The notes beneath the pieces are model-generated. The model worked only from the letters and a program-made list of their open reading frames with translations. It searched no databases and was not told where the DNA came from. DNA of 64,000 bases from an uncultured Clostridia bacterium (lineage in GTDB: Bacteria; Bacillota; Clostridia; UMGS1883), in the NCBI GenBank assembly GCA_947626145.1, contig CANQRB010000005.1:1-64000 (forward strand). The letters run 5' to 3'. This document shows, in pieces, positions 7,751 to 17,114 of the stretch; within the stretch, counting starts at the first letter, position 1, and each line of letters starts with the position of its first letter. The translations under genes were made by a program, and so were the position numbers.

Positions 7751-8371
7751 CTAAGGCCTGAGGCCAATCTTGGACCCTCTCAAGTTTATTACCCATTTCA
7801 CATACAGCTTTCGTGTGCGGAACATAGTCGCAAAGGACATTATAAAATCCGCTGTTATAAGCGCCATAAGCGCTATTCCGACGACCTTCACAACCGTGGC
7901 CGGCATATTGTGTATATAATCCATAAGTGGGGTAAAGCCGTATTTCATAAACAGGGTGAGAAGCGCGCCAAGGCCCAGCGAGGTCGGCACCGAGGTGTAT
8001 TTCGTTATGTGGAGTGGAATCCACGTGTAATTCCAATATTCAAAGCCGAATTTACGCTCGATAAAAGTACCGAGTATCAGCTCGCCAAGGCTAATCAATA
8101 CCACCGACATGAGAAAATACAGCACGCAGCTGCCCTTTTTGCCTAGGGATATATTGAACCGTTTATTGATCCTGAGAGAGTCGGGAGTTCCCACCAGAAT
8201 GTAAGCGCCTATTATCACCAGCCCATATCCCAGAAGGAACGGCAAGTTCATGTTCCTGTTGTCAACATAGCCTTTTGACAAGGCAAGCCAGCAGTTTTCC
8301 AGCACAAAACCGAGAAATGACACCAACACGGCCATAAAATTAAGTTCATAAAAATTATAAGTAGATGTCAT
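7751..8371 (-). CDS. Putative ABC-transporter-like integral membrane protein (CmpB-type)
   Basis: 206 residues from the ATG at 8371 (AGGTGA six bases upstream; a GTG three codons earlier is an alternative). About six hydrophobic segments are visible. The N-terminal pattern FLGFVLENCWLALSKGYVDNRNMNLPFLLGYGLVIIGAYIL resembles the putative ABC-transporter (CmpB) family of Clostridia, where a first helix is followed by a short VNRG-like loop and PxYG. Substrate and ATPase partner are unknown; no ATPase gene is nearby. It lies 28 bases after the stop of the WYL regulator on the same strand, so that regulator may control it. Confidence 0.65.
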   Translation of the reverse strand: MTSTYNFYELNFMAVLVSFLGFVLENCWLALSKGYVDNRNMNLPFLLGYGLVIIGAYILVGTPDSLRINKRFNISLGKKGSCVLYFLMSVVLISLGELILGTFIERKFGFEYWNYTWIPLHITKYTSVPTSLGLGALLTLFMKYGFTPLMDYIHNMPATVVKVVGIALMALITADFIMSFATMFRTRKLYVKWVINLRGSKIGLRP

Positions 8372-8399
8372 GATTATCACCTGTAACAGTTATAAAATC

Positions 8400-9599
8400 T
8401 TATATATTATACATATTATCCTTTATCATTTCAATCACCGCTTCCCTGAGCGGCGGCGGGGTGAGCACCTCGACCCTGTCCAGATAGTGTACCGCCCAAA
8501 GCTTAAGCCCCAGGAACGAGCCGGTGACAGTCATATTAAAGGTTCCGTCCCCATTGTCCACCATGTGCGCGTCATGACCGAAAGTGTCCACCATATAGTC
8601 TATGGCCTCATTTTTACAAAGGAGCTTGGCGGTCACCGTTTCGCCGCCGTACATGAGCACGCCGTAGTTGGCGAAGTCCTCCGGACGGAAATCCTCCGGC
8701 GGATCAACGGCCGTCATGTCGGTCTTGGTCACGTTCCTTATTTTGTCCACACGGTAGGGCGCGACGTTGTTGAAACCAACCGTCACGCACAACAGATAGT
8801 AAAATCCATTGGCGGCATACAGGGCCAGCGGGCTGGCACTGTACCGTTTCTGACGCCTTTCGACCAGTTCGCCGTTCAAATCATAACGGCAATATGTGAA
8901 CTGTACTATTTTCTTTTCCGATATTGCCTCGTCCAAAAGCTCGATATTCAGAAAAAGCTCCCTATTCGGAGACTTGCGCACATGGTCCAGAACACGGAGG
9001 TGCCTGTATCTCCGGCGCTGGTGGACGGGCAGCAGTTCCTGAAGCTCGGATATTAAATTTTCGGTCTGCTTTTTCGGTATCGCGGGATTGGAATAAACCG
9101 AGTCCATAAGCAGCCGAACCTCAGGCAGCTCAAAAAGCCGACTCATCAGGCAATACCCACGGCCATCCTTGTTGTAGCCGGAAATATCCCAGCCCAAGGC
9201 TTCCAGCGTCTGGAGGGAGCCGGTGACCGTCCGCCGATCCACCTCAAGGCCAAATTCCGTCCGCATAAGGCGTTGGATCTCCGGCATGGAAAGAAAGCGC
9301 TCCGGCGAGGAATACTTGTATAACAGACTCAGGATGCACAACGTATTCGCCTTTGATGTAAGCTGAATCCCTTCGTTCCGAGGATTGTAATGGGCGATCC
9401 TGTCTATTTCCACAAATTCCCCGTCCGACGCGGGCAGCCCGGGTTTTTCGGTTCCCTTTTCGGGCAGAGGTATATCGGCCTCGGCGCAGGCGGCGCGGAG
9501 CTTGGAAACGCTCACGTCATACTTTTTCGCCGTCCCTGTGAGGGAGGTTTTCCACAGCTCGTCAAAAAGCTCCTCGCGCTTAACTTTCACTTTTTCCAT
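8400..9599 (-). CDS. WYL-domain transcriptional regulator
   Basis: A 399-residue DNA-binding protein. An N-terminal helix-turn-helix (SLTGTAKKYDVSVSKLRAAC) is followed by a second DeoR/HTH_11-like segment at about 80-150 (IQRLMRTEFGLEVDRRTVTGSLQTLEALGWDI). The WYL domain spans about 225-300 (AISEKKIVQFTYCRYD.., then ASPLALYAANGFYYLLCVTV), and a C-terminal WCX-like domain follows. WYL proteins sense ligands such as nucleotides or nucleic acids and act as repressors or activators. GGAAGTG lies before the ATG, and a TATAAT sits about 15 bases further up. The probable downstream partner is the membrane gene at 7751-8371. Confidence 0.9.
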   Translation of the reverse strand: MEKVKVKREELFDELWKTSLTGTAKKYDVSVSKLRAACAEADIPLPEKGTEKPGLPASDGEFVEIDRIAHYNPRNEGIQLTSKANTLCILSLLYKYSSPERFLSMPEIQRLMRTEFGLEVDRRTVTGSLQTLEALGWDISGYNKDGRGYCLMSRLFELPEVRLLMDSVYSNPAIPKKQTENLISELQELLPVHQRRRYRHLRVLDHVRKSPNRELFLNIELLDEAISEKKIVQFTYCRYDLNGELVERRQKRYSASPLALYAANGFYYLLCVTVGFNNVAPYRVDKIRNVTKTDMTAVDPPEDFRPEDFANYGVLMYGGETVTAKLLCKNEAIDYMVDTFGHDAHMVDNGDGTFNMTVTGSFLGLKLWAVHYLDRVEVLTPPPLREAVIEMIKDNMYNI

Positions 9600-9984
9600 A
9601 TTTCCACTTCCTTTGTATTATATCATAGCACCGTCCGACCTAAAACGCAATATGGCAAAGTGCAATTTTTTGCGCATAAAAATTTGTACAAAATGTCCAA
9701 ATAAATCAGCGGGCCACGAACCGTTGTGGCATCGGATAATACCCCAACAAAAAATCAACTCACGCACCCTTTGAGTAAACGCTGAATAAACAGCACAAAG
9801 TTTACTTTGAGGGTGCGACCACATGGACAACATAATGAAACACAAAAAATTTCAACTCACACACCTTTTATTATACTCAAGCGCAGCAAGGTGGATTCTC
9901 TTTTTATGTTTTAATTATATTGTTAAACACATAAGTTATTATAAACCAATATTCATAAAAAGTCAACACTTTTTTAGCAAAAAA
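9600..9984. other. Gene-free interval between WYL and MATE genes
   Basis: It holds the WYL promoter (a TATAAT-like box near 9620 on the minus strand) and the CRISPR-like relic at 9755-9865. The remainder is AT-rich with no supported gene. Confidence 0.6.
9755..9865 (-). repeat. Degenerate CRISPR-like relic with a small insertion
   Basis: Read on the minus strand, a repeat tail GGTGTGTGAGTTGAAAT (9865-9849) is followed by 29 bases, then GTCGCACCCTCAAAG, a 29-base insert, and CTCAAAGGGTGCGTGAGTTGA. GTCGCACC..GGTGCGTGAGTTGA is the hallmark layout of type I-C-like repeats: a hairpin followed by a conserved 3-prime handle. The insert has TAAAC/GTTTA ends and is flanked by direct CTCAAAG copies, as if it had entered the repeat loop. 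No cas genes are nearby. A plain hairpin attenuator with chance similarity is the alternative. Confidence 0.4.
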
Positions 9985-11397
9985 TTACAACATATTATCG
10001 CCAATGCGCCGCTCCGAAAGCCGGCGGTAGGTGGAAACTATGACCGCCACGGAAATCAAAAAGGTCAGTATATCTGACAGCGGCATGGAGTACAACACCC
10101 CGTCAAGGCCAAACCATCTCGGCAGCAACAGGGCAAAGCCAACTCCGAACACAATTTCTCTCACCATTGACAGCATGGTCGAAGCCGCCGCCCGGCCCAT
10201 CGCCTGAAGGAAGATAAACGCCGCCTTGTTTACACAGGCAAAAATCATCATGCAGAGATATATTCTGAAGGCCTTTACGGCAAAATCAGTGTAATATGCG
10301 CTCTCGTTCGCCGCGCCGAATATGGCTATAAGCTGCCTTGGGAAAAGCTCGACAATCAGCAGCGCCGCGGCCCCCACCGCCGCCTCGCAGACGAGCAGAA
10401 GAGTAAACAGCCTTTTCACCCTGTCCTTCTTCCCCGCTCCAATATTAAAGCCCACGATCGGTATGCAGCCGGCCGCCATGCCAACCACGATGGATATAAC
10501 TATCTGGAAAAATTTCATCACAATACCAACGACCGCCATTGGTATCTGAGCATATTGGGCCTGAGAAAAAATTGCGTGCTCCGCCCCGTAAGTGCGTATC
10601 ATGTTGTTAATTGCCGCCATTGCCGCCACGAGAGAGATCTGGGACAAAAAGCTGCAAATCCCCAGCGGAATCATCTTGCCTATTATCCGGCCGCTGAGGC
10701 TGAAGCCCGATCTTGTCAGCTTTACGGATTTAGTATGGAAAAGATACCAAACCGCCAGAGCCGCGGTTATGATCTGACCGGCCACGGTTGCCACGGCCGC
10801 GCCCATCATTCCCCATTTGAAAGCGAAAATGAAGATAGGATCGAGTATAATATTCGCCGCCGCGCCGGCAAGGGTGGACGCCATGGCAAATTTGGGACTT
10901 CCGTCGGAGCGTATGATAGGATTCATGGCCTGTCCGAACATATAAAACGGTATGCCGAGAGTGATATAAAAGAAGTATTCCTTTGAATAATCGAAGGTTT
11001 CACGGTTGACCGTCCCGCCGAAGGCCCTGACAATGGCATCTTGAAACAGGAGATAAAGGGCGCAGAGCACAATTCCGCTCAGAACGGACAGCACAACGGA
11101 GTTACCCATGCCGGTTTCCGCGTCGCCGCTTTTCTGCCTGCCAAGGCTCAGGCTCACAAAAGCGCAGCAGCCGTCGCCGATCATGACGGCTATTGCCAGG
11201 GCGATCACCGTCAGGGGAAAGACCACCGTGTTTGCGGCGTTGCCGTAGGAACCCAGATAATCCGCGTTGGCAATAAAAATCTGGTCCACAATATTGTAAA
11301 GCGCCGCCACCACCAACGAAATTATGCAAGGCACGGCATATTTTCTCATAAGAGTACCCACTTTTTCCTCCGCGAGATAATTGTTCGACTTTTCCAT
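9985..11397 (-). CDS. MATE family multidrug/toxin exporter
   Basis: About 470 residues with twelve hydrophobic helices and two MATE repeats. The first repeat begins at EKVGTLMRKYAVPCIISLVVAALYNIVDQIFIA. LGSYGNAANTVVFPLTVIALAIAVMIGDGCCAFVSLSLGR is the typical substrate-cavity segment, and the second repeat contains MAAGCIPIVGFNIGAGKKDRVKRL. MATE proteins use sodium or proton gradients to export organic cations and other compounds. I place the start at the ATG at 11397 (GAGGTG six bases upstream); a GTG three codons earlier is possible. A terminator upstream at 11437-11469 suggests it is transcribed separately from the flippase gene. Confidence 0.92.
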   Translation of the reverse strand: MEKSNNYLAEEKVGTLMRKYAVPCIISLVVAALYNIVDQIFIANADYLGSYGNAANTVVFPLTVIALAIAVMIGDGCCAFVSLSLGRQKSGDAETGMGNSVVLSVLSGIVLCALYLLFQDAIVRAFGGTVNRETFDYSKEYFFYITLGIPFYMFGQAMNPIIRSDGSPKFAMASTLAGAAANIILDPIFIFAFKWGMMGAAVATVAGQIITAALAVWYLFHTKSVKLTRSGFSLSGRIIGKMIPLGICSFLSQISLVAAMAAINNMIRTYGAEHAIFSQAQYAQIPMAVVGIVMKFFQIVISIVVGMAAGCIPIVGFNIGAGKKDRVKRLFTLLLVCEAAVGAAALLIVELFPRQLIAIFGAANESAYYTDFAVKAFRIYLCMMIFACVNKAAFIFLQAMGRAAASTMLSMVREIVFGVGFALLLPRWFGLDGVLYSMPLSDILTFLISVAVIVSTYRRLSERRIGDNML

Positions 11398-11436
11398 TTC
11401 TGTCACCTCAATTTAAAATAATCCGCATAAAGAAAA

Positions 11437-11469
11437 CGGCGCGTAAACCCGATCTGGATTTACGCGCCG
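11437..11469 (-). terminator. Terminator after the SpoVB-like gene
   Basis: On the minus strand CGGCGCGTAAA pairs with TTTACGCGCCG and is followed by TTTTCTTT. It separates the flippase gene from the MATE gene. Confidence 0.75.
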
Positions 11470-11574
11470 TCCGCTACACGATGTATATATTATACCACGG
11501 CCCGCACGGTTTTTCAAAGGGCATTTTCAACAATTTTTCAAGTTTTATAATCAGGTCAATACAACACAAATGCC

Positions 11575-13080
11575 CTATTTCCCCCCGGCCGGACGCCTGA
11601 CGACCCCCTTGAACCACTCCACATCACTTTTGCCCGTAACGCGCAGCAAATACAGCATAACGGCATACACGGCCGCGGCGCAGGCCATTCTCGCCGCAAT
11701 TCCCACCGGCAGACACAGAGCAAGCCGGCCCGAAACGGCCGAGGCAAAAACAATGCGCAAAAGATCAAACAGCCCCACGTCCACATCGGCAACCTTCAAA
11801 AGGCGGCCGAAGCTGAGAACGAAATTGAAGCACTCGCACACGTAAATGCTCACGCCGTAGCCCGTTATGGCGTATCTGGGTATGAGTATGTAAAGCAGCA
11901 CCACGTTCAGCGTGGCCTCGGCTATGTTGATTATCATCGCCTTCATGTGCTGGCCCAGCCCTTTAAGACAGCCGTCGGTCACCATGTCGCAGTACATCAC
12001 CGGAATAAGCGGGGCAAAGCAGCGGACATAACGCCCCACCTCGGGGCTTTTGTATACCGCGATCCCCAGCTCATCGCCGAAAAAGTACATCAGACCGGCC
12101 ACGCAGACCGAAAAAGTGAGCCCTATTTTAATCACCCGGGTGGCCATATAGTCAATGCCCCTCTGTCCCCCCTCGCTCTGAGCGGCGGTAAGACGGGGAA
12201 TAACCAGCTCGGCCAGAGCCGTAAGCAGGGCCGAGGGAAAGAGCAGCATGGGAAAGGCCATTCCGTGTATCGAGCCGTAAGCGGCAAAGGACGAGTCAAA
12301 ATCCGCGCCCGAACGCTGGAGCCCCTTTGGTATGAGGATATGTCCCAGCGAATTGAGGCCGGTCCGCATATACGCGCTTACGGCTATCGGCATTGCCGTG
12401 CCGAAAAGCCGCCTCAGATACGGAGCCTTTTGCGGCCTTGACGGGATGCGCCGGATGTCAATAATATAAAGAGCCGTAAGAGCGGCACAGCTGACGGCTT
12501 CGCCGACAGACGCCGCCACCGCCAGCGCGGCGCAGGTGTTCCCTATCCCGCCACCGAAGGCGCCGAGAAGCGCCACCGTGACAAATATGCGGCTCAGCTG
12601 TTCAAGGATATTCACGCTGACGGAGCGCATCACCCGCTCCACGCCGGTGAAGTACCCGCCGAACACCGCCGAAAGGGATATGAAGGGCAGACTGAGGGCC
12701 AATATTTCCATGGCGGCCCGGCAGCTTTCATCGCCTATCCACTGTCCGCTGATAAAACCGGCCCCGAAAAATAAACAGGCTCCGCTGGCCAGTCCAAAGC
12801 ACAGAGAATACAAAAGCGCGGTGCGCACCGTCCGGCGGACGCAGCCCTTTTCGGCCAGGGCGGCCGCCGTAAGGCGTGTCACGGAAAAGCGTATGCCGCC
12901 CGTGGCGAGGGTAACAAACAGGGTATATACCGACATGATGAGAGAGTAAACCCCAAGGGCCGACGCCCCTATCCTCCCCGCCAGATACACCTGAAATATG
13001 AGGCCGACCCCGCGCATTACAAGGGACGCCGCCGTGAGCAGCAATGTGTTTACAAATATTTTGTGGGCATTTTTGTTCAT
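11575..13080 (-). CDS. SpoVB/MurJ-like polysaccharide flippase
   Basis: About 501 residues, hydrophobic throughout (around 14 helices), starting at the ATG at 13080, seven bases after GAGGAG. The N-terminus KIFVNTLLLTAASLVMRGVGLIFQVYLAGRIGASALGVYSLIMSVYTL matches the stage V sporulation protein B / oligosaccharide flippase group of the MOP superfamily. LPFISLSAVFGGYFTGVERV and PMLLFPSALLTALAELVIPRLTAAQ are also typical. It would flip lipid-linked wall or cortex precursors. The gene ends in TAG, showing that amber is a normal stop in this genome. Confidence 0.9.
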   Translation of the reverse strand: MNKNAHKIFVNTLLLTAASLVMRGVGLIFQVYLAGRIGASALGVYSLIMSVYTLFVTLATGGIRFSVTRLTAAALAEKGCVRRTVRTALLYSLCFGLASGACLFFGAGFISGQWIGDESCRAAMEILALSLPFISLSAVFGGYFTGVERVMRSVSVNILEQLSRIFVTVALLGAFGGGIGNTCAALAVAASVGEAVSCAALTALYIIDIRRIPSRPQKAPYLRRLFGTAMPIAVSAYMRTGLNSLGHILIPKGLQRSGADFDSSFAAYGSIHGMAFPMLLFPSALLTALAELVIPRLTAAQSEGGQRGIDYMATRVIKIGLTFSVCVAGLMYFFGDELGIAVYKSPEVGRYVRCFAPLIPVMYCDMVTDGCLKGLGQHMKAMIINIAEATLNVVLLYILIPRYAITGYGVSIYVCECFNFVLSFGRLLKVADVDVGLFDLLRIVFASAVSGRLALCLPVGIAARMACAAAVYAVMLYLLRVTGKSDVEWFKGVVRRPAGGK

Positions 13081-13139
13081 GGAAAGACTCCTCAAAAGGT
13101 ATTTGTACAATATATGCCCAACAAATCTTTATATTAAAA

Positions 13140-13169
13140 TAATCCGGGGCAGAGGTCTGTCCCGGATTA
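13140..13169 (-). terminator. Terminator after the 53-residue peptide gene
   Basis: TAATCCGGG pairs with CCCGGATTA, followed on the minus strand by TTTTAATAT, about 20 bases after the peptide stop. Confidence 0.75.
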
Positions 13170-13190
13170 CTTTCAGAGAAAATTTTTATT

Positions 13191-13352
13191 TTACTTGCCG
13201 GCCCAATACTTCTGCTTGTCGGCGTCGCTGCGGTCTGTGTCCTTAATGGAGTAAACTATTTTAGTGTTGGTCTGCACCAGATTGGAGGACATAACGGCCT
13301 CCACAGCGGCCAACTGAACAGCCTTTACTTCCGGGGCGTTGAACTTTTTCAT
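13191..13352 (-). CDS. Small peptide MKKFNAPEVKAVQL.. downstream of the LamG protein
   Basis: A 53-residue frame with AAAGGAGG about ten bases before its ATG. It begins MKKFNAPEVKAVQLAAVEAV and ends SDADKQKYWAGK. Peptides beginning FNAPEV.. are scattered through Clostridia genomes next to large surface proteins; their role is not established. It follows the 1070-residue surface protein by only 18 bases on the same strand and has its own terminator, so the two genes are one operon. It has no cysteine cluster, leader cleavage motif or membrane segment. It may be a companion or accessory peptide. Confidence 0.7.
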   Translation of the reverse strand: MKKFNAPEVKAVQLAAVEAVMSSNLVQTNTKIVYSIKDTDRSDADKQKYWAGK

Positions 13353-13370
13353 TTTGAACATCCTCCTTTT

Positions 13371-16300
13371 TTACAGCTCGGGAATGAAATCCTGAGCGGC
13401 GTCCGCGTCTTCGGCGGCGGCGTCGGCCATCTCGGTGGATACGAACTCAAGGTTCACTGCCTCCAGGGCCAGCATAACGGCCTCAGCACTGGCGGCGTCT
13501 TTTATCGTGATTGTGGTCGCTGTCACATCAATGGCATCAGCGGGAGTGGTGATATTGCCATCATCGCCCTTAACAGCGTAGGTCATGGCATTCTCATCAA
13601 CGCTGAACTCCAGACCGAGAGCGACAGCTTCAGGCTTAAGGGTAATTGTCTTGTCGGTCTTTGTCATTACTTTTTGAGCCTCGTCGGTGAGGTTGCCATT
13701 TTTGTCAACGAAGATACCGCCGTTGGCGAGAACGGTATTGACAGCGGCAAGCTGGTCGGCGTTTATCTGACCTTCGATGGTCGCGTTGGCAATGGCGTCC
13801 ATAACAAGGCTGTAAATGGCCTCCTTTTCGGTGGGCTCACCCTTGAATACCGCGCCCTCAAATTCGACTGTGGGAGTGGCAACATAAGTGAGATTGGTGT
13901 TGGGAGTGGTAAGTCCGATACCGCCGTCCTCACCGGGCGTAAAGGTTCCGCTGATGGTCTTGCCGTCAGAGGAAACAACAGTCGCACCGTAAACGGCGTT
14001 CTCAACGGCAGTTACGTCACTTGCGGTATAATCGATAGTGAACGCGTCCTCATTCCAACCAAGAGCGGCGGTAAGAGCGGGCACCTGGGGAGGAGTAACT
14101 ATCTTCTCATCAACAATGTATGGCTTGTATGCGCCGTTGGCGTAAGAAGCACCGGCCACAGAAATGTCACGGCTGAAATCCATGGCAAGAACTATTTTCT
14201 CGCCTGTGCATTCATGAAGATCAACAATATAGCTGTTAAAATTCTTCTCAGAGGGATGGCTGTCAGTTACTCCGCCTACCCTTACCGCGCCGAGCTTTTC
14301 CTTCCAATTATCTATGGTGTATTCGTCAGCAACTAATCCATTAGCATCAACCTTTGTGGGGTCAATTCTATATACATTAATATTATATGTTTCATTGCTT
14401 GCCTTATTATTTACATAAGGGAAATACACATTGAGCGCGGCGCTTGCAAGCACCTTGTCGCTCTCAACGGTGGGCGCATCAAATGTTATGAATACAACAT
14501 TTCTACCTCCCCAACTAGTACGTCCACAGCTATAGCCGTCACTGCCCTCGACACCTGGTTCGTTGGACAAGAATGTGTAACCGAATACATCGGCGGTTTT
14601 AACGCTTATATAGCTGAAGGTGACAGTCTTTGCAGCATCGTCCACCACTGGCGCGCCGCTTACCGCATAATTGTTTATCGCGGGGACAGCGGCCTTTTCA
14701 GCGGCAGCTTTGTCAAGGAACTTCTTTGTATAGCTTTCAAATCCCTCGATATCCTTGTCGTCACACTGGGCCTTAATGGTGTACTCGGTATAGCCCTCTG
14801 TCCACGAAATGCGGAAATTAGAGACATCTATGGCATTTTCCGTAGAGCCGTTGTCCAAAACAACAAGCGTGTCAAGCTGATAATCTTCAAGTTGACTTCT
14901 GTAAGTTATTCCTTCTTTATTTTGAAGTACCTTACCTGTCTCGTCCCTTATTTCTACATCATAGGTCTGCGCGGCAGTGTCAGTTGAAATAAGGAAATGA
15001 TAGGTATTGCCTGCGGTTACAGTTTTTTCAATCACAGTTGTTCCATTAGAGCCGTCCCATGTTCGTACATTCAAGCCCTCGCTGTTGACCTGAATCGATA
15101 CCGCGTCGCCTGTGCCGCCAAAAATCGGATAATTATCATTGCCATTTAATGTCTTGCTTCCCTTCTGGGCAATAGTGATAGTGCTGTTGCCAAGAGCATT
15201 GAACCTTGCGTCAAACTCAAATACAACCTTGCCCTTTACGGGATTGAACATTTTAGCAGACGCGCCATTTCCCGCCTGTCCTTCTGTTGCCGTTATAGTT
15301 TCATTCGCCAAGGCATCATCGTCACACTGGAGCTTTGTAACGCTAACTTCCGGTTTTCCTACAGAAGCATATTCGCTGTCAAGTGTGCCGGTAACCTTTA
15401 CAGGTTCACCATATTCGGCATTTTCAAGGGGCGTCTTGTCCCATGTCACATCAACATCAAGAGTAACGTCGGGCTGATCAGTCTCAAGGGTCACCTTTTG
15501 AGGAAGGGGCGCCTCGTTACCTTCGATATATGTTACACCGGCAACAGGCTTTATATCCGTGGCTTTGGCCGCGGTCTTTTCATACTCTACGACAGCGGTA
15601 TCTCCCGTTGCGGTTCTATCAGTCACTCCATCCTTCAGGTTATAGGGAATACCGTTATAATCAACAGTCTCCGGCACGGTGAAGGACGCTTCATCGGAGA
15701 AATACTCAACGACCTGCTTCTGAAGCTCCACCTCACCGGCCATATAGCTTACCGTCATGGTCTTTTTAGTGCTGAGCAGAGCCTTTACCTCTTCGGCGGT
15801 CAAAGCCTTGTTATAAATCCGCACATCGGCCATGCTGCCCTTAAGGTCGGGATTATTAACAGCCTCACCAGCATCAGCCCAAGTATTATGTCCAAGATAA
15901 AGCTGCATGTTCTTCACGCCGTTTGTTTCTTTTGCTCTATCATATATTTTTGAGGGCACCTGATCTGCTCCCCATGTATTATCAGAATGACTAAGCTTAA
16001 TGGCTTCGCCGTTAACATAAGCATTAACAATACCATTCTTAAAATCAAACGTTGCTGTGAGAAGGGCCCAATTTCCCCTCATAGCACTACTGGTACCCCG
16101 TTCAGTTGCACGGTATGACGTCGAATTATTTGTTCCTCTGTTGCATATCATTATATTTCCAGAGCCATAGGTGTTGCTTATTTTCTCACCCTGCTGCCAA
16201 AAAACTCTGTCATAGTTATTATCATTCGAAAAATCCCAAAATACTATGCCATTCTTCTCATCATATCCGGAGGTATTCTGCTTTATCCACATTGACACAG

Positions 16301-16583
16301 TAAAATCTGTCAAATCTTTAAGCAATTCTCCGGGAAGTGAAATAAAAGATGAAGTCGTTCCATAACCGCCGGGATATGTAACAAATCCGTTGGGGTCAAA
16401 TACGAGGTTGTTTCCGTTGACGATTCCGTCAAAATTTCCGGTGGCGTCCTTTGCCCCATCGGCAAAGTTATAGTGAGCGATAAGCCCATCCTCCGCCGCG
16501 GCGGCCGTCAGCCCGAAGGCCGGGATTACTGTCAGAGCCATGGCCAGAACCAGGGCCAGTGACAGCATTTTCTTGATGTTCAT
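13371..16583 (-). CDS. Large secreted LamG-domain surface protein
   Basis: 1070 residues. A signal peptide spans about 1-30 (KKMLSLALVLAMALTVIPAFGLTAAAA). A LamG/concanavalin-like domain covers about 31-270: LIAHYNFADGAKDATGN at its start, FTVSMWIKQ in the middle, GSMADVRIYNKALTAEEVKALL at its end. Several beta-rich Ig-like blocks follow, including VTYIEGNEAPLPQKVTL and a second lectin-like segment at about 440-600. The C-terminus has no LPXTG, SLH or dockerin motif, so it is either secreted or held by unknown means. The family usually binds polysaccharide. A strong promoter lies just upstream and a small peptide gene follows. Confidence 0.85.
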   Translation of the reverse strand: MNIKKMLSLALVLAMALTVIPAFGLTAAAAEDGLIAHYNFADGAKDATGNFDGIVNGNNLVFDPNGFVTYPGGYGTTSSFISLPGELLKDLTDFTVSMWIKQNTSGYDEKNGIVFWDFSNDNNYDRVFWQQGEKISNTYGSGNIMICNRGTNNSTSYRATERGTSSAMRGNWALLTATFDFKNGIVNAYVNGEAIKLSHSDNTWGADQVPSKIYDRAKETNGVKNMQLYLGHNTWADAGEAVNNPDLKGSMADVRIYNKALTAEEVKALLSTKKTMTVSYMAGEVELQKQVVEYFSDEASFTVPETVDYNGIPYNLKDGVTDRTATGDTAVVEYEKTAAKATDIKPVAGVTYIEGNEAPLPQKVTLETDQPDVTLDVDVTWDKTPLENAEYGEPVKVTGTLDSEYASVGKPEVSVTKLQCDDDALANETITATEGQAGNGASAKMFNPVKGKVVFEFDARFNALGNSTITIAQKGSKTLNGNDNYPIFGGTGDAVSIQVNSEGLNVRTWDGSNGTTVIEKTVTAGNTYHFLISTDTAAQTYDVEIRDETGKVLQNKEGITYRSQLEDYQLDTLVVLDNGSTENAIDVSNFRISWTEGYTEYTIKAQCDDKDIEGFESYTKKFLDKAAAEKAAVPAINNYAVSGAPVVDDAAKTVTFSYISVKTADVFGYTFLSNEPGVEGSDGYSCGRTSWGGRNVVFITFDAPTVESDKVLASAALNVYFPYVNNKASNETYNINVYRIDPTKVDANGLVADEYTIDNWKEKLGAVRVGGVTDSHPSEKNFNSYIVDLHECTGEKIVLAMDFSRDISVAGASYANGAYKPYIVDEKIVTPPQVPALTAALGWNEDAFTIDYTASDVTAVENAVYGATVVSSDGKTISGTFTPGEDGGIGLTTPNTNLTYVATPTVEFEGAVFKGEPTEKEAIYSLVMDAIANATIEGQINADQLAAVNTVLANGGIFVDKNGNLTDEAQKVMTKTDKTITLKPEAVALGLEFSVDENAMTYAVKGDDGNITTPADAIDVTATTITIKDAASAEAVMLALEAVNLEFVSTEMADAAAEDADAAQDFIPEL

Positions 16584-16623
16584 GTTTTTTTCCTCCTTTT
16601 AAATTAAACTATGATACGTTACT

Positions 16624-16652
16624 ATTATACAATATTTTTTATGTAATGTCAA
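16624..16652 (-). promoter_or_regulatory. Promoter of the LamG protein gene
   Basis: On the minus strand TTGACA (16652-16647), 17-base spacer and TATAAT (16629-16624) precede the ATG at 16583, which has AGGAGG upstream. Confidence 0.85.
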
Positions 16653-16731
16653 TACAAATTACGGTTTTGGTCAAAATTTTTTCAGGCTGTCCATATAACG
16701 GGAACACCCCGCGAAATCACAAAAACAAAAA

Positions 16732-16759
16732 CGCCGCAGGCGAACTGACGCCTGCGGCA
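16732..16759. terminator. Terminator downstream of tRNA-Gly
   Basis: GCCGCAGGCG and CGCCTGCGGC form a perfect 10-base stem around six bases, followed on the minus strand by GTTTTTGTTTTTG. Confidence 0.85.
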
Positions 16760-16765
16760 AAAATA

Positions 16766-16840
16766 TGGAGCGGAAGACGAGATTCGAACTCGCGACTTTC
16801 ACCTTGGCAAGGTGACACTCTACCACTGAGTCACTCCCGC
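16766..16840 (-). tRNA. tRNA-Gly (GCC)
   Basis: On the minus strand the cloverleaf starts GCGGGAGTGACTCAGTGG, has the anticodon GCC in a CACCTTGCCAAGGTG arm, a GTTCGAATC T-loop, a matching acceptor and an encoded CCA. Length 75 bases. Confidence 0.96.
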
Positions 16841-17114
16841 AACTGTTGCATTTATTTTAGCACAATAATTTTCATTTGTCAAGGCTTTTTTCAAATTTTT
16901 TTCGGGGATTTTTCCGCGATGGCGGCAGACGCCTCAAAAGCCGCCCCCTCCGACCCGCGCGGCGCCCCCGGCGGAGCCGCTCTCCCCTATCCCTTGTTAT
17001 TTTCCGTGCCAAAGATAAAATTTGATTTGTGCCGGAAAAAACTCTTGACTAAACCGTCGGCCTGTGTTATAATAACAAAGGTGTCGGTTGAGGCAGGGAG
17101 AGGAGCGGCGCTGT

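Noticed and set aside
7527-8036. 169-codon minus-strand frame across the terminator at 7691-7735
   Set aside because: It reads through a strong hairpin and the 3-prime end of the membrane-protein gene and has no ribosome site.
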